Of a DNA stretch of 64,000 nucleotides, positions 26,752 to 35,518 are shown one piece after another. This stretch comes from Xanthomonas campestris pv. phormiicola (lineage in GTDB: Bacteria > Pseudomonadota > Gammaproteobacteria > Xanthomonadales > Xanthomonadaceae): NCBI GenBank assembly GCA_025666215.1, contig CP102593.1, positions 3,361,001 to 3,425,000 on the forward strand, in the 5' to 3' direction. The notes below the pieces were generated by a model. That model was not told the origin of the DNA. It saw nothing but the letters and a program-made list of their open reading frames with translations, and searched no databases. The number at the start of each line of letters is the position of its first letter. Positions within the stretch are counted from its first letter, which is position 1. Both the position numbers and the translations under genes were made by a program.

Positions 26752-27663
26752 TCAGCGCTGCGCGGTCTTCGCCGATTCGCAGAAGCGCTGCCGGTATTCC
26801 AGCGCCTTGGGCATCAGCGCCTGCAGGTTCTGGATCCGCGTGCCCGGGTTGGGGTGCGTGGACGAGAACTCGGGCGGCGCCTGGCCGCCGCTGCTGGCGC
26901 TCATCCGTTCCCATAGCGGCACCGCCTCCTGCGGATCGAAGCAGGCCGCGGCGGCCAGCATCAGCCCGACCTCGTCGGCCTGGGTCTCGTGGCTGCGCGC
27001 GTACGGCAGCAGGTAGCCGTAGCCCATCGCCGCCATCGCCATCTGCTGCTGTTGCGGGTCCATGCCGCTGGCCGCGCCGGCCATCTGCCCGATCTGGGTC
27101 AGCTTCTGCTGCGCCATGCGTTGCGCACCGTGGCGCAGCAGCGCATGCGCGATCTCGTGGCCCATCACCACCGCCATCGCATCGGCGTTCCTGGCCACCG
27201 GCAGCAGGCCGGTGTAGACCGCCATCTTGCCGCCGGGCAGGCAGAACGCATTGGCCTGCTCGGACTCGATCACGTTGACGTCCCAGTCGAAACCGCGCGC
27301 ATAGTGCTTGGCCTGCATGCCGTGCTCGGCGGCCAGCGCGTCCTCGACCACGTCGACCTTGGCGATCAGCCGCTGCGCGATCGCGCGTACCTGCTTGGCC
27401 ACCTGCGACTGCGGATCGACCGGATGTTCCTGCGCCAGGATCTCCTGATAGGCCTGCAGCCCCAGCGCCTTCTCGTCCTCGACGCCTAGCGAATTGTCGA
27501 TCAGCACCTTCTCGCCGGTGTAGGGATCCTCGGCGCGGTTGGAGAACCAATAGAAGCCCGCGTACACGGCGAAACCCAGCAGCACCAGCCAGCGTACCCC
27601 GCCCAGCGACCCGCGGCGGCCCCCGCCCTGTTCCCCGCCCTGGCGGCCGAAGACGTTGCTCAT
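26752..27663 (-). CDS. M48-family membrane-anchored zinc metallopeptidase
   Basis: 303 aa from the ATG at 27663, preceded by AGGGGA; a TTG six bases upstream is less likely. A Gly-rich N-terminus leads into one membrane segment (VRWLVLLGFAVYAGFYWF). The peptidase domain has VVMGHEIAHALLRHG (HExxH zinc site) and SHETQADEVGL, whose Glu is the third zinc ligand. It resembles LoiP/YggG and BepA-type M48 enzymes, involved in envelope protein quality control. Downstream of the FGE-fold lipoprotein gene by about 80 bases, possibly cotranscribed. Confidence 0.92.
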   Translation of the reverse strand: MSNVFGRQGGEQGGGRRGSLGGVRWLVLLGFAVYAGFYWFSNRAEDPYTGEKVLIDNSLGVEDEKALGLQAYQEILAQEHPVDPQSQVAKQVRAIAQRLIAKVDVVEDALAAEHGMQAKHYARGFDWDVNVIESEQANAFCLPGGKMAVYTGLLPVARNADAMAVVMGHEIAHALLRHGAQRMAQQKLTQIGQMAGAASGMDPQQQQMAMAAMGYGYLLPYARSHETQADEVGLMLAAAACFDPQEAVPLWERMSASSGGQAPPEFSSTHPNPGTRIQNLQALMPKALEYRQRFCESAKTAQR

Positions 27664-27745
27664 GTCCAATCCCCTTGCTGGCTGGTGGGCGGCGACGGCG
27701 CCTGCCGGTGCCGCGCACTGTAACGACGTGCGGTGCGCGGCCGCG

Positions 27746-29653
27746 TCAAATTCCGCGCACCAGGCGGAAACCGACCCTGGCGCTGGTGGTGTCGGAGTCC
27801 TGCATCAGCCGCCAGGCGGCACGGGTCTGCTCCGGCGCGTTGGCCCAGTTGCCGCCGCGCACCACCCGCGAGCGGCAGCCGGGGTTGTACCAGGCGGCAC
27901 CGTCGGCCGGCGCGCGGCGGTAGCTGGAATGCCAGCAATCGGCGACCCACTCGCTGAGGTTGCCGCCCATGTCGTGCAGCCCCCAGGCATTGGCCTTGAA
28001 GCTGGCGACCGGGGCCGGCCCCCAGAAGCCGTCGGCATAGCCGACGAAGGCGTTGTTCCAGTGCCGGCCGCCGGGCGAGACGTCGCCGCCGCCGGTGAAG
28101 TTGCCGGCGCCGCGCGGCGGCGTGCCGGCGTTGCCCCATGGATAGCGGCCGCGGCCGCCGGCGCGCAGCGCGTATTCGAACTCGGCCTCGCTGGGCAGCC
28201 GGTAATGGCGCCCGGTCTGCTGCGACAGCCAGGCCGCATAAGCCTCGGCATCGCGCACGCTGACGTGCATCACCGGGCTGTTCGGCGCGGCGCGCGCGCC
28301 GTTGTAGCCGGACTGCCAATCCACGCCGCTGCGGCGCACGAAATTGCCGCTGCGCTCGTCGTAGACGATCGAATGCCCGCGCCGGGTCGCACGCGGCCGC
28401 GCGCCGCTGACCTCGACGAAGCGGCGGAACTCGGCCACGGTGACCTCGGTGATCGACATCGCGAAGCCGCGGTCGAAACGCACGTAGTGCAGCGGCTGCT
28501 CCGCCGGCATCGCGCCCGGCTCGGTGTCGCTGGCGCCCATGCGGAAACCGCCGTGCGGCACCACGATCATCTGCGGCCCGCGTTCGCCGTCGCTCATGCC
28601 GTCGGTGAACACCTGGCCGGGGCGGAAGCTGCCGTAGTGGGTGGCCAGGTCGATGCGCTCGCGCAGCATCGCCGCCACCGGATCGCCCGGATCGGCGATG
28701 CGCAGCACCTCGCCCAGCTTCTCGCGCGCCGCCTTCAGTCCGGCCGGCGTGGCCAGGTCGCGCAGGCCGGCGTCGCGCAGCGCAGCGATGCGCGCGGTGC
28801 GTACCCCTTCCACCCGCGCGCGCGCGTCGCGCACGGTGGCGGCGCCGTCGCGGATGCGTGCCGCACGCGCCAGCCAGCTGCCGGCGGCGGCGAAATCGGA
28901 CACCGCCGCGGCCGCCTCGGCGCGCCGGATCAGCGCGCTCTCCACCGCCGCCACGCCCTGCCGCGCGCGCGCATCGCCGGCATCCAGCTGCAGCGCTTCG
29001 CGGAAGTTGGCGAGGGCGCCGTTGCCGTCCTCGCCGAGCCGGCCGGCGCGCAGATCGTCCTCGCCGGCGCGGTCGTAGGCCAGCACCCGCTGCGCGGTCT
29101 CCACCCGCTGCTGCAGGCGCCGCACCGCCGGATCGTCGGCATCCAGCGACAGCGCCACCATCGCGATGCGATCGGCGCGCTCGAGCGCCTGCTCCTGCTG
29201 CTCCGATACGCGCAGCAGGTCGCCGCCGAGTTGCAGCAGCCGGCGCCGCGCCTTGTGCAGGCCGTCGCGCGCGACCGGGTCCTGCGGCGCCAGCGCGCGG
29301 ATCGCCAGGTACAGCGGGATCGCCGACTGCGCGTCCTCGAACAGGCGATCCTCGGCCAGCGCGCGCGCGGCGTCGCGGCGCGCCTGCGCCAGTTGTGCGC
29401 GCTCGAGCGTCGGCAGCGGCGGCTGCCAGCGCGCCACCGTCTCGGCGGCATCCTCGCCGCCGATGGTGACGCTGGGCGCCTGCACCGGCTTGCCGGCCGC
29501 CGCTGCCGGCACCTGCGCCGGCCTGGCGGGCGCCAGCTTGGCGGGCTGCGCCGGTGGCGCAGGCGCCGGCCCGCTGCAGCCGCACGCCAGCGCGGCCAGC
29601 AGGGTCCAGGCGATCACAGGGCCGCTCGTACGCACGCTTCCTCCCAACGACAT
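27746..29653 (-). CDS. Lipoprotein with formylglycine-generating-enzyme (SUMF1) fold
   Basis: 635 aa. The N-terminus has a hydrophobic segment ending in LAALACGCSG, a probable lipoprotein signal. A Pro/Ala linker follows, then helical TPR-like repeats (about 70-330). The C-terminal SUMF1-type domain starts near MIVVPHGGFRMGASD and includes FAMSITEVTVAEFRRF, RLPSEAEFEYALR, GNLSEWVADCW and VVRGGNWANAPEQTRAAWR. True formylglycine enzymes have cysteines in that last motif; here they are missing, so catalysis is unlikely. Two in-frame starts each carry GGAGG: the ATG at 29653 and a GTG at 29635. Confidence 0.85.
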   Translation of the reverse strand: MSLGGSVRTSGPVIAWTLLAALACGCSGPAPAPPAQPAKLAPARPAQVPAAAAGKPVQAPSVTIGGEDAAETVARWQPPLPTLERAQLAQARRDAARALAEDRLFEDAQSAIPLYLAIRALAPQDPVARDGLHKARRRLLQLGGDLLRVSEQQEQALERADRIAMVALSLDADDPAVRRLQQRVETAQRVLAYDRAGEDDLRAGRLGEDGNGALANFREALQLDAGDARARQGVAAVESALIRRAEAAAAVSDFAAAGSWLARAARIRDGAATVRDARARVEGVRTARIAALRDAGLRDLATPAGLKAAREKLGEVLRIADPGDPVAAMLRERIDLATHYGSFRPGQVFTDGMSDGERGPQMIVVPHGGFRMGASDTEPGAMPAEQPLHYVRFDRGFAMSITEVTVAEFRRFVEVSGARPRATRRGHSIVYDERSGNFVRRSGVDWQSGYNGARAAPNSPVMHVSVRDAEAYAAWLSQQTGRHYRLPSEAEFEYALRAGGRGRYPWGNAGTPPRGAGNFTGGGDVSPGGRHWNNAFVGYADGFWGPAPVASFKANAWGLHDMGGNLSEWVADCWHSSYRRAPADGAAWYNPGCRSRVVRGGNWANAPEQTRAAWRLMQDSDTTSARVGFRLVRGI

Positions 29654-29756
29654 TGGCCTCCAGATGGCATCCGCGCCACTGCGTCGGTGCGGCCGGCGGG
29701 CCGACGTTAGGCTATTCTCGCCTGCCTGAGCAAACCCTGCATTCGACGGAAACCAC

Positions 29757-30842
29757 GTGCCCTATTGGATCAAGCAACCCGCCGAGCTGGCCGAACGGCT
29801 GGCGCAGCGCCCGGCCAGGATCGGCCTGGATACCGAATTCGTCCGCGAACGCACCTACTGGCCGCAACTGGCGCTGGTGCAGATGGCGGTAGCCGACGAA
29901 ATCCTGCTGATCGACCCGCTGATTCCCGGCATGCCGCAGGCGCTGGCGCCGTGGCTGTCGGACCCGGCCATCCTCAAGGTCATGCACAGCGCCAGCGAGG
30001 ACCTGGTCGCGTTCAAGTGCGCCTGCGGCGCGCTGCCGCGGCCGCTGTTCGATACCCAGATCGGCGCCGGCCTGGCCGGCATCGGCGCCGGCATGGGCTA
30101 CCAGAAGCTGGTGCTGGAGATCACCGGCGTGCACCTGGCCAAGGGCGAGACCCGCTCGGACTGGCTGCGCCGCCCGCTGTCGCCGGCGCAGCTGGACTAC
30201 GCCGCCGACGACGTGCGCCACCTGTTCGCGATCCACGACGCATTGCAGGAAAGGCTGCACACGCTGGACCGCAGCGCCTGGCTGCACGAGGACGGCGAGC
30301 GCCTGCTCGGCACCGTGGAGCACGACGAGGGCGAGCGCTGGCCGCACCTGGGCATGCGCTCGGCGCAGTTCATGGACCGGCCCTCGCAGCAGCGCCTGTT
30401 GCGCCTGCTGCGCTGGCGCGACGTGCAGGCCCGGCACAGCGACAAGCCGCGCAGCTGGATCCTGGACAACGAACTGGCCGCCACCCTGGCGCGCTTCCCG
30501 CCGGCCGACCGCCAGGAGCTGCAGGCGCTGCTGGACAAGCACCCCAAGGCGCCGCGCAAGCTCGGCGACGCGCTGTGGCAGGCGCTGACCACGCCGCTGC
30601 CCGACGAGGCGGACGCGCCGCTGGCGCTGGCCTCCAGCGACGACAACAAGGCGGCGTTGAAGCGGCTGCAGGACGCGGTGTCCGCACGCAGCGCCGAACT
30701 CGGCCTGCCCGACGGCCTACTCGCCTCGCGCAAGCACCTGGAAGCCTTGCTGGAAAGCGGCCAATGGCCGCAGCCGCTGGCCGGCTGGCGCCGGCGCGAA
30801 CTGGAGGCGACGCTGCAGCCGCTGCTGGGCGGCGCAGGCTGA
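29757..30842 (+). CDS. rnd: Ribonuclease D
   Basis: A 361-aa 3'-5' exoribonuclease of the DEDDy class involved in tRNA 3'-end maturation. Exonuclease residues are Asp25 and Glu27 in LDTEF, Asp82 in SASEDL, and Tyr148 with Asp152 in LDYAADDVRH. An HRDC domain follows (about 215-290, WRDVQARHSDKPRSWILDNELAATLARFPP), then a second helical domain. It uses a GTG start at 29757. Divergent from the FGE-fold lipoprotein gene. Confidence 0.95.
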   Translation: MPYWIKQPAELAERLAQRPARIGLDTEFVRERTYWPQLALVQMAVADEILLIDPLIPGMPQALAPWLSDPAILKVMHSASEDLVAFKCACGALPRPLFDTQIGAGLAGIGAGMGYQKLVLEITGVHLAKGETRSDWLRRPLSPAQLDYAADDVRHLFAIHDALQERLHTLDRSAWLHEDGERLLGTVEHDEGERWPHLGMRSAQFMDRPSQQRLLRLLRWRDVQARHSDKPRSWILDNELAATLARFPPADRQELQALLDKHPKAPRKLGDALWQALTTPLPDEADAPLALASSDDNKAALKRLQDAVSARSAELGLPDGLLASRKHLEALLESGQWPQPLAGWRRRELEATLQPLLGGAG

Positions 30843-30857
30843 GGATTCAGAGCATTT

Positions 30858-30919
30858 GCAGAGCCGCTTCAGCCGCGATGGGCGTTACCGGCACATCCGT
30901 CGCGGCTGAAGCCGCTACC
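30858..30919. repeat. REP-like palindrome, family C
   Basis: GAGCCGCTTCAGCCGCGATG and CATCCGTCGCGGCTGAAGCCGC form an inverted repeat just after the rnd stop, between the convergent rnd and H-NS genes. The left arm is less conserved than in the other copies. Confidence 0.8.
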
Positions 30920-31088
30920 GGGTCTGTCGCCGGCGAACAGCGGCGCAACGGTCGCAGCGACGACCATGTCGCCGCCCGGCCTTCGGTCGTTCCAGGCGCA
31001 TTTCCTTCAGCGCCCGCTTTCTCTGCCGCGGTTTTATCCGCGGCAAAGCGCGGGCGCCACCAATGCCGCGCATAAAACCATCACGCAT

Positions 31089-31116
31089 AAAAAAGGCCAG
31101 GAGACCTGGCCTTTTT
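31089..31116. terminator. Bidirectional rho-independent terminator
   Basis: AAAAAAGGCCAGG-AGA-CCTGGCCTTTTT: a 7-pair GC stem with A/T tracts on both sides. It lies 8 bases after the H-NS-type gene stop on the minus strand and can also stop rnd transcripts on the plus strand. Confidence 0.9.
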
Positions 31117-31123
31117 CGACCGA

Positions 31124-31528
31124 TCAGTATTTGACCAGCGGAAACTTCAGATCCGGGTGGCGCGCCTTCCATTCGTTGTAGGCGGCGGTGCCTTCCCATG
31201 CGGCGAACGCCTTCGGCGTGCGGCCACGGCCGGACCAGGTCTCGCCGGTGTGCGGCAGCTGGTACTTCGGCTTGACCTCGCTGCGGCCGCCGGCGGACTT
31301 GGCGCTGGCCGGCTTCGGCGCCGCGCTGGTCACGTAGGCGGCGATCTCGTTGCGCTGCTTGGCGCTGAAGAACTCGGCGAACTGCTCGAGCAGCGACAGG
31401 ATGTTGGCGTGCGCGGCGCTGGTCTCGCCTTCGCGCGCCTGCTTCTCCTGCTCTTCCAGCTTGCGAATCTCTTCCTGCAGCTTGGCCTTGGCTTCGGCGA
31501 TTTGTTGCAAGTTGCGAACTTCCGTCAT
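31124..31528 (-). CDS. H-NS family nucleoid-associated protein
   Basis: A 134-aa DNA-binding protein. The N-terminal half is a coiled-coil oligomerisation region (IAEAKAKLQEEIRKLEEQEKQ). A flexible Ala/Lys linker with PKPASAKSAGG leads to the H-NS DNA-binding core: TWSGRGRTPKAFAAWEG, with GRGRTP acting as the AT-hook-like minor groove loop. Proteins of this type (the XrvA/H-NS group) regulate virulence and silence AT-rich DNA in Xanthomonas. Which paralogue this is cannot be told. A strong terminator follows it. Confidence 0.92.
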   Translation of the reverse strand: MTEVRNLQQIAEAKAKLQEEIRKLEEQEKQAREGETSAAHANILSLLEQFAEFFSAKQRNEIAAYVTSAAPKPASAKSAGGRSEVKPKYQLPHTGETWSGRGRTPKAFAAWEGTAAYNEWKARHPDLKFPLVKY

Positions 31529-31752
31529 TTTTCAAAGACCCGTGGATAAAAATTTTGGAACGGACGGAATATTTCATCCGGAACGACGAAATCGTCTGGC
31601 GAGGATTTCGGCCCACGATTATATCGACTCTGCCGGGCGGCTGCCCGGATACGGCGCCGACTTCCCGCGTTCAGCGGCAGCCCCGGCCACAGCCGGCCGG
31701 CACCTGTGCGAAGGCCCCGCGCGCGCCACGCCGCCGCCCCGCATCGCCCCTC

Positions 31753-31782
31753 TTGGCACGCATGCCCCGGGCCAGTTAGACT
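31753..31782 (+). promoter_or_regulatory. Candidate sigma-70 promoter of tRNA-Ala
   Basis: TTGGCA at 31753-31758 and TAGACT at 31777-31782 with an 18-base spacer. The predicted start is a few bases before the tRNA 5' end at 31796. Confidence 0.5.
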
Positions 31783-31795
31783 ATGCGTCTGATGT

Positions 31796-31871
<76 letters not shown>

Positions 31872-31892
31872 TTGGACATGCGAACACAAGAA

Positions 31893-31914
31893 AGCCGGCT
31901 TTGCCGGCTTTTTT
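31893..31914 (+). terminator. Terminator downstream of tRNA-Ala
   Basis: AGCCGGC-TTT-GCCGGCT followed by TTTTT: a perfect 7-pair stem with a T-tract, directly after the tRNA. Confidence 0.9.
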
Positions 31915-31990
31915 GTGTTCGCCAGGCGCCGCCGCCAGGGCGCCACGAACGCGTCCATGCGCTCGCGGCCGGCGGACGCGGTGTCCCGAC

Positions 31991-34162
31991 TCAGGCCGGC
32001 GCGCGCTGCCCGGCGCCGGTGTCGTCGGCGATGCGCGCGACCATCCGGTTGACCACGCTGGCGTCCTCGCCGATGCGGAACTGGCCCACCATCCCCACCA
32101 GGGCCAGCGCCTGCTGCTCCATGCTGCGCGCCGCGGCAGTGGCCTCCTCCACCAGTGCAGCGTTCTGCTGGGTGGTCTCGTCCATCTGGGTCACGGTCTG
32201 GTTGACCTGCTCGATCCCGGCCGACTGCTCCTGCGAGGCCGAGGAAATCTCGGCCATGATGTCGGTGACGCGCTGCACCGAAGACACGATCTCGCTCATC
32301 GTCCGGCCCGCGTCGTTGACCAGCGCGGCACCTGCCTCGACACGCCCGACCGAATCCTCGATCAGCGACTTGATTTCCTTGGCGGCACTGGCCGAACGCT
32401 GCGCCAGCGTGCGCACCTCGCTGGCCACCACCGCGAAGCCGCGGCCCTGGTCGCCGGCGCGCGCGGCCTCGACCGCAGCGTTCAGCGCCAGAATGTTGGT
32501 CTGGAAGGCGATGCCGTCGATCACCGCGATGATGTCGGCGATCTTCTTTGACGACGTCTCGATGCCGACCATGGTCTCGACCACCTTTCCGACCACCTGG
32601 CCGCCGCGCGAGGCGACATCGGCCGCGCCGCTCGCCAGCGTGCTCGCCTGGCGCGCGGACTCGGCGTTGTGGCGCACCGTGGAGGTGAGTTCTTCCATCG
32701 AAGCGGCGGTCTCCTCCAGGCTGGCCGCCTGCTGCTCGGTACGCCGCGACAGGTCGTCGTTGCCGGTGGCGATCTCGCCGGCCGCCAGATTGATCGCATC
32801 GGCGCCGCTGCGGATCTGCGCGACGATCTGGCTCAACTGCGCGGCGCTGCGATTGGCGCTGTCGGCCAACTGCCCGAACGCCCCAGGATACCGCTGATCC
32901 ACCTGATGGGTGAGGTCGCCTGCAGCGACGGCGACCATGACATCGCCCACATCCGCAAGCGCCGCCTCGGCCTCGGCCATCATCGTGTTGAGCGCCTGCA
33001 CCATCTCGCCGAACCCGTACTGGAAACGGCTGCGGTCGCCGCGCTTGCTGAAGTCGCCGGATGCGGCGGCCTGCGACAGCTGCAAGATCGCATCCTTGAC
33101 CGCTTCCAGATTGGACTTGGCCGTGTCCATGGCCAAGCTGATACGCTGCTTCTGCCCGGGCAGACGCGCCATGTCGCGCGCAAAATCGCCGATCGCATAG
33201 CGTTCCAGCAACTCCACGATCTGCGTGGACACTTCGATATGCGAGCCGGCCAGGGCATTGATCGCTTCAGCCATGTCGCCATAGGCGCCAGGGAAGCGCT
33301 TGGCGTCCATGCGGTAGTCCAGCTCGCCCGCATCATGCCGCTGCTTCATGTCCAGCTGGCTGGCGTTGAGCTGGCGCAGCTGCAATTGCAGCTGCTGCAT
33401 GTCGGCCAGCAACGAGTTGCCTGCGTGCTGCAGACGCACGTCCTCGTCCAGGCCGCCGCGCGCGATACGACGCACGACCTCGGCCGCGTAGGCCGGCTCG
33501 CCGCCCAGCTGGCGCATCAGGCTGCGGCGAATGCGCAGCCCCAGGAATACCGCGATCGCGACGCCGGCGAATACGCCGCCGATCGTGACCCATTGGCCAG
33601 CGGTGACGCGCTTGGCGCTCTCGGCGCTGCGCTTGACCAGCAAGCCGCGCTCCATCGCCTCGTACTGCGCGATCAACTCCCGGAATCCATCCATCTGCCG
33701 CTTGGCGGCGTCGGCGGACATGTGCGCGTCCGCCGATTCGCTGGCGGCACCGGCGGTACCGGCACGGCGCCATGCGATCATCTGCGATTGCGTGGCGACG
33801 AAGCCCTGGTAGGCTTGCCGCATCCGCTGCAGGCGCTCCTGCTGTACGGGGTTGTCCGCGGTCAGGCGCTTGGCCTCGCTCCAAACGCTTTCGAAATCGG
33901 ACTTGCCCTGGTGGAACGGCTGCAGGTAGCTTTCCTGCCCGGTGAGCGCGAAGCCGCGCGCGCCGGTTTCGATATTGAGCATGCTGCTGAGCATGCGGTC
34001 GCCCTGGGTGATGACCTGATAGGTATGCGCATCCATCGCAGCGGCGGAAGCGAACTTGCGGAAACTGACCAAATTCAGCGTACCCACCAGCAGTAGAATG
34101 CCGATCAAGCTGCAGAAGCCGATCGCCAGGCGCTTGCTGACGGTAAGATTATCGAAGGACAT
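31991..34162 (-). CDS. Methyl-accepting chemotaxis protein with CHASE3 sensor domain
   Basis: A 723-aa receptor starting at the ATG at 34162 (GGAGATAT upstream). The first membrane segment is [24 protein letters not shown]3-type periplasmic domain follows ([25 protein letters not shown]), then the second membrane segment near residue 195 ([18 protein letters not shown]). HAMP-like repeats come next, then the signalling domain with its tip [20 protein letters not shown]. There is no C-terminal CheR/CheB-binding pentapeptide. A sigma-28 promoter lies upstream. The ligand is unknown. Confidence 0.94.
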   Translation of the reverse strand: MSFDNLTVSKRLAIGFCSLIGILLLVGTLNLVSFRKFASAAAMDAHTYQVITQGDRMLSSMLNIETGARGFALTGQESYLQPFHQGKSDFESVWSEAKRLTADNPVQQERLQRMRQAYQGFVATQSQMIAWRRAGTAGAASESADAHMSADAAKRQMDGFRELIAQYEAMERGLLVKRSAESAKRVTAGQWVTIGGVFAGVAIAVFLGLRIRRSLMRQLGGEPAYAAEVVRRIARGGLDEDVRLQHAGNSLLADMQQLQLQLRQLNASQLDMKQRHDAGELDYRMDAKRFPGAYGDMAEAINALAGSHIEVSTQIVELLERYAIGDFARDMARLPGQKQRISLAMDTAKSNLEAVKDAILQLSQAAASGDFSKRGDRSRFQYGFGEMVQALNTMMAEAEAALADVGDVMVAVAAGDLTHQVDQRYPGAFGQLADSANRSAAQLSQIVAQIRSGADAINLAAGEIATGNDDLSRRTEQQAASLEETAASMEELTSTVRHNAESARQASTLASGAADVASRGGQVVGKVVETMVGIETSSKKIADIIAVIDGIAFQTNILALNAAVEAARAGDQGRGFAVVASEVRTLAQRSASAAKEIKSLIEDSVGRVEAGAALVNDAGRTMSEIVSSVQRVTDIMAEISSASQEQSAGIEQVNQTVTQMDETTQQNAALVEEATAAARSMEQQALALVGMVGQFRIGEDASVVNRMVARIADDTGAGQRAPA

Positions 34163-34595
34163 GGAAAGGATATCTCCGGATTTGAATCGGTAGGGAGGAG
34201 GACGACGGCTGAACGTCGCGCTGCGAGACAGCGGCCTCTGGCAAGAACGCCACGAACTTGCCGGACAGCACTCCTTGGGAATAGCGGCACCGATATCCGA
34301 AACTTTATAGGCATTGCCAACTACGCGCTGGCGCATCCCCGACACTCCACGCACGGCGAAGTCGCCGCGAACGATCGGCGCGATTAAACGCGGTGCGTGA
34401 TGGAAGCGGCGTGAAAAAAAGATGACCGCCACGTCCTCGGTCGTGGCCGCCGGCGCTCGTTCGCGCACGCGGTGGCCGCGCTAGCGGCAACCGCGCGCGA
34501 CAGCGGCACGCGCGCGTTGCACGCTCCCCTACCGCGGCAATCGCCGGCGGCAGCTTGTCGAAGTGCCGGGGTTGCGAGGGGGACGGCGCGGCGAC
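34163..34595. other. Intergenic region upstream of the CHASE3 receptor
   Basis: About 430 bases with no convincing gene. It contains the candidate sigma-28 promoter at 34281-34307 (annotated separately). The remaining sequence up to the 54-codon ORF shows nothing I can support. Confidence 0.5.
34281..34307 (-). promoter_or_regulatory. Candidate sigma-28 (FliA) promoter of the CHASE3 receptor gene
   Basis: On the minus strand: TAAAGTTT (34307-34300), an 11-base spacer and GCCGCTAT (34288-34281). The -35 box and spacer are identical to the enterobacterial consensus TAAAGTTT-N11-GCCGATAA; the -10 box matches 6 of 8. It lies about 120 bases before the receptor start. Confidence 0.75.
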
Positions 34596-34760
34596 TCAAT
34601 CGGCGCGCGTATCGCCGGTGCCGGGCCGGCGCTCATGCGCATCGCGCAGCTTCTGGTCCTCCAGCCCGGGGCGCAGCTTGCCCGCCTCGTCCTGCGCGCG
34701 ATCCTGCCGACCTTCCTGGATGCCCTGCTTTTCGCCCTGCTGTTTGTCGTCGTCTGCCAT
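34596..34760 (-). CDS. 54-aa hydrophilic hypothetical protein
   Basis: ATG at 34760, GAGG about 8 bases upstream, and a TGA at 34596-34598. The product (MADDDKQQGEKQGIQEGRQD through DTRAD) is strongly charged, rich in Gln, Asp, Arg and Glu, with no cysteine and no hydrophobic segment. It looks intrinsically disordered or a short helix. It lies between two chemotaxis transcription units, on the same strand. Function unknown. The start, RBS and biased composition favour a real gene, but its short length leaves doubt. Confidence 0.6.
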   Translation of the reverse strand: MADDDKQQGEKQGIQEGRQDRAQDEAGKLRPGLEDQKLRDAHERRPGTGDTRAD

Positions 34761-34989
34761 GGTCCAAACCTCGCGATGGCGGGCCGATGCCCTGTCGCGC
34801 AGACACTAGCGAGGCTGCCGTGATGCGCATATCACGACGAGCGCATGCCGGTTCAGACGATGCGGCTGCTGGCGCGTGCACACCCACTTGCGGCGCATCC
34901 GCCGCGGCTCCGTGGCGGATGCGCCGGTGCGCGGCACGGCGGATCGTCGCCCTCCTTGTGCCGGACCGCGCAGGTGCAGCTGCGCCGCC

Positions 34990-35508
34990 TCAGGCCGCCG
35001 CCGGCAGCGCCACGTCGGCGCTATCGTCCACGCGCAGCAGGCGCGCGCGATCCAGCAGGATCACCAGCCGGCCTTCCAGCTTGCCCATGCCCTGCAACAG
35101 CTCGTCGCGCAGGCCGCTGCCGAACGACGGCGCCGCCTCGATCTGCTGCACCGGGATGTCCAGCACTTCGTTGACCGCATCGACCAGCAGGCCGAACGCC
35201 CGGACCGTGCCGGCTTCCTCGGCGGTCACGATCACGATGCAACTGCGCCGGGTGATGCGGCTGGGCGCGCGGCCGAGCCGCAACTGCAGGTCCAGCACCG
35301 GCACCACCGCGCCGCGCAGGTTGATCACGCCGCGCACGCAGGCGGGCATGGTCGGTACCGGCGTCGGCGCACGGTATTCGATGATCTCGTGGATGCCGAC
35401 GATGTTCAGGCCGAACAGTTCCTGTTCCAGTTGGAAGGTCAGGAACTGCGCCGGCGCCTGCTCCGCCTGCAGCGGCACGGCCGCTGCGTTGTCCGGATGC
35501 GTGCCCAT
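34990..35508 (-). CDS. cheW: Chemotaxis coupling protein CheW
   Basis: 172 aa from the ATG at 35508 with GAGGAG upstream. A single CheW domain: FLTFQLEQELFGLNIVGIHEII, TMPACVRGVINLRGAVVPVLDL and GLLVDAVNEVLDIP are the family hallmarks. It links receptors to the CheA kinase. It lies 10 bases downstream of the second receptor gene, so the two are cotranscribed and the adaptor may serve that receptor. The longer ORF start upstream overlaps the receptor gene and is rejected. Confidence 0.94.
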   Translation of the reverse strand: MGTHPDNAAAVPLQAEQAPAQFLTFQLEQELFGLNIVGIHEIIEYRAPTPVPTMPACVRGVINLRGAVVPVLDLQLRLGRAPSRITRRSCIVIVTAEEAGTVRAFGLLVDAVNEVLDIPVQQIEAAPSFGSGLRDELLQGMGKLEGRLVILLDRARLLRVDDSADVALPAAA

Positions 35509-35518
35509 GGTCTGCTCC

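Noticed and set aside
25928..27016. A 362-codon plus-strand ORF over the lipoprotein and M48 genes
   Set aside because: It overlaps two genes with clear lipobox and HExxH motifs on the other strand.
31017..31063. GC-rich hairpin (CCGCGGTTTTATCCGCGG) as a riboswitch or ncRNA
   Set aside because: It is a simple nested palindrome in the rnd-H-NS gap with no conserved RNA motif; at most an additional terminator.
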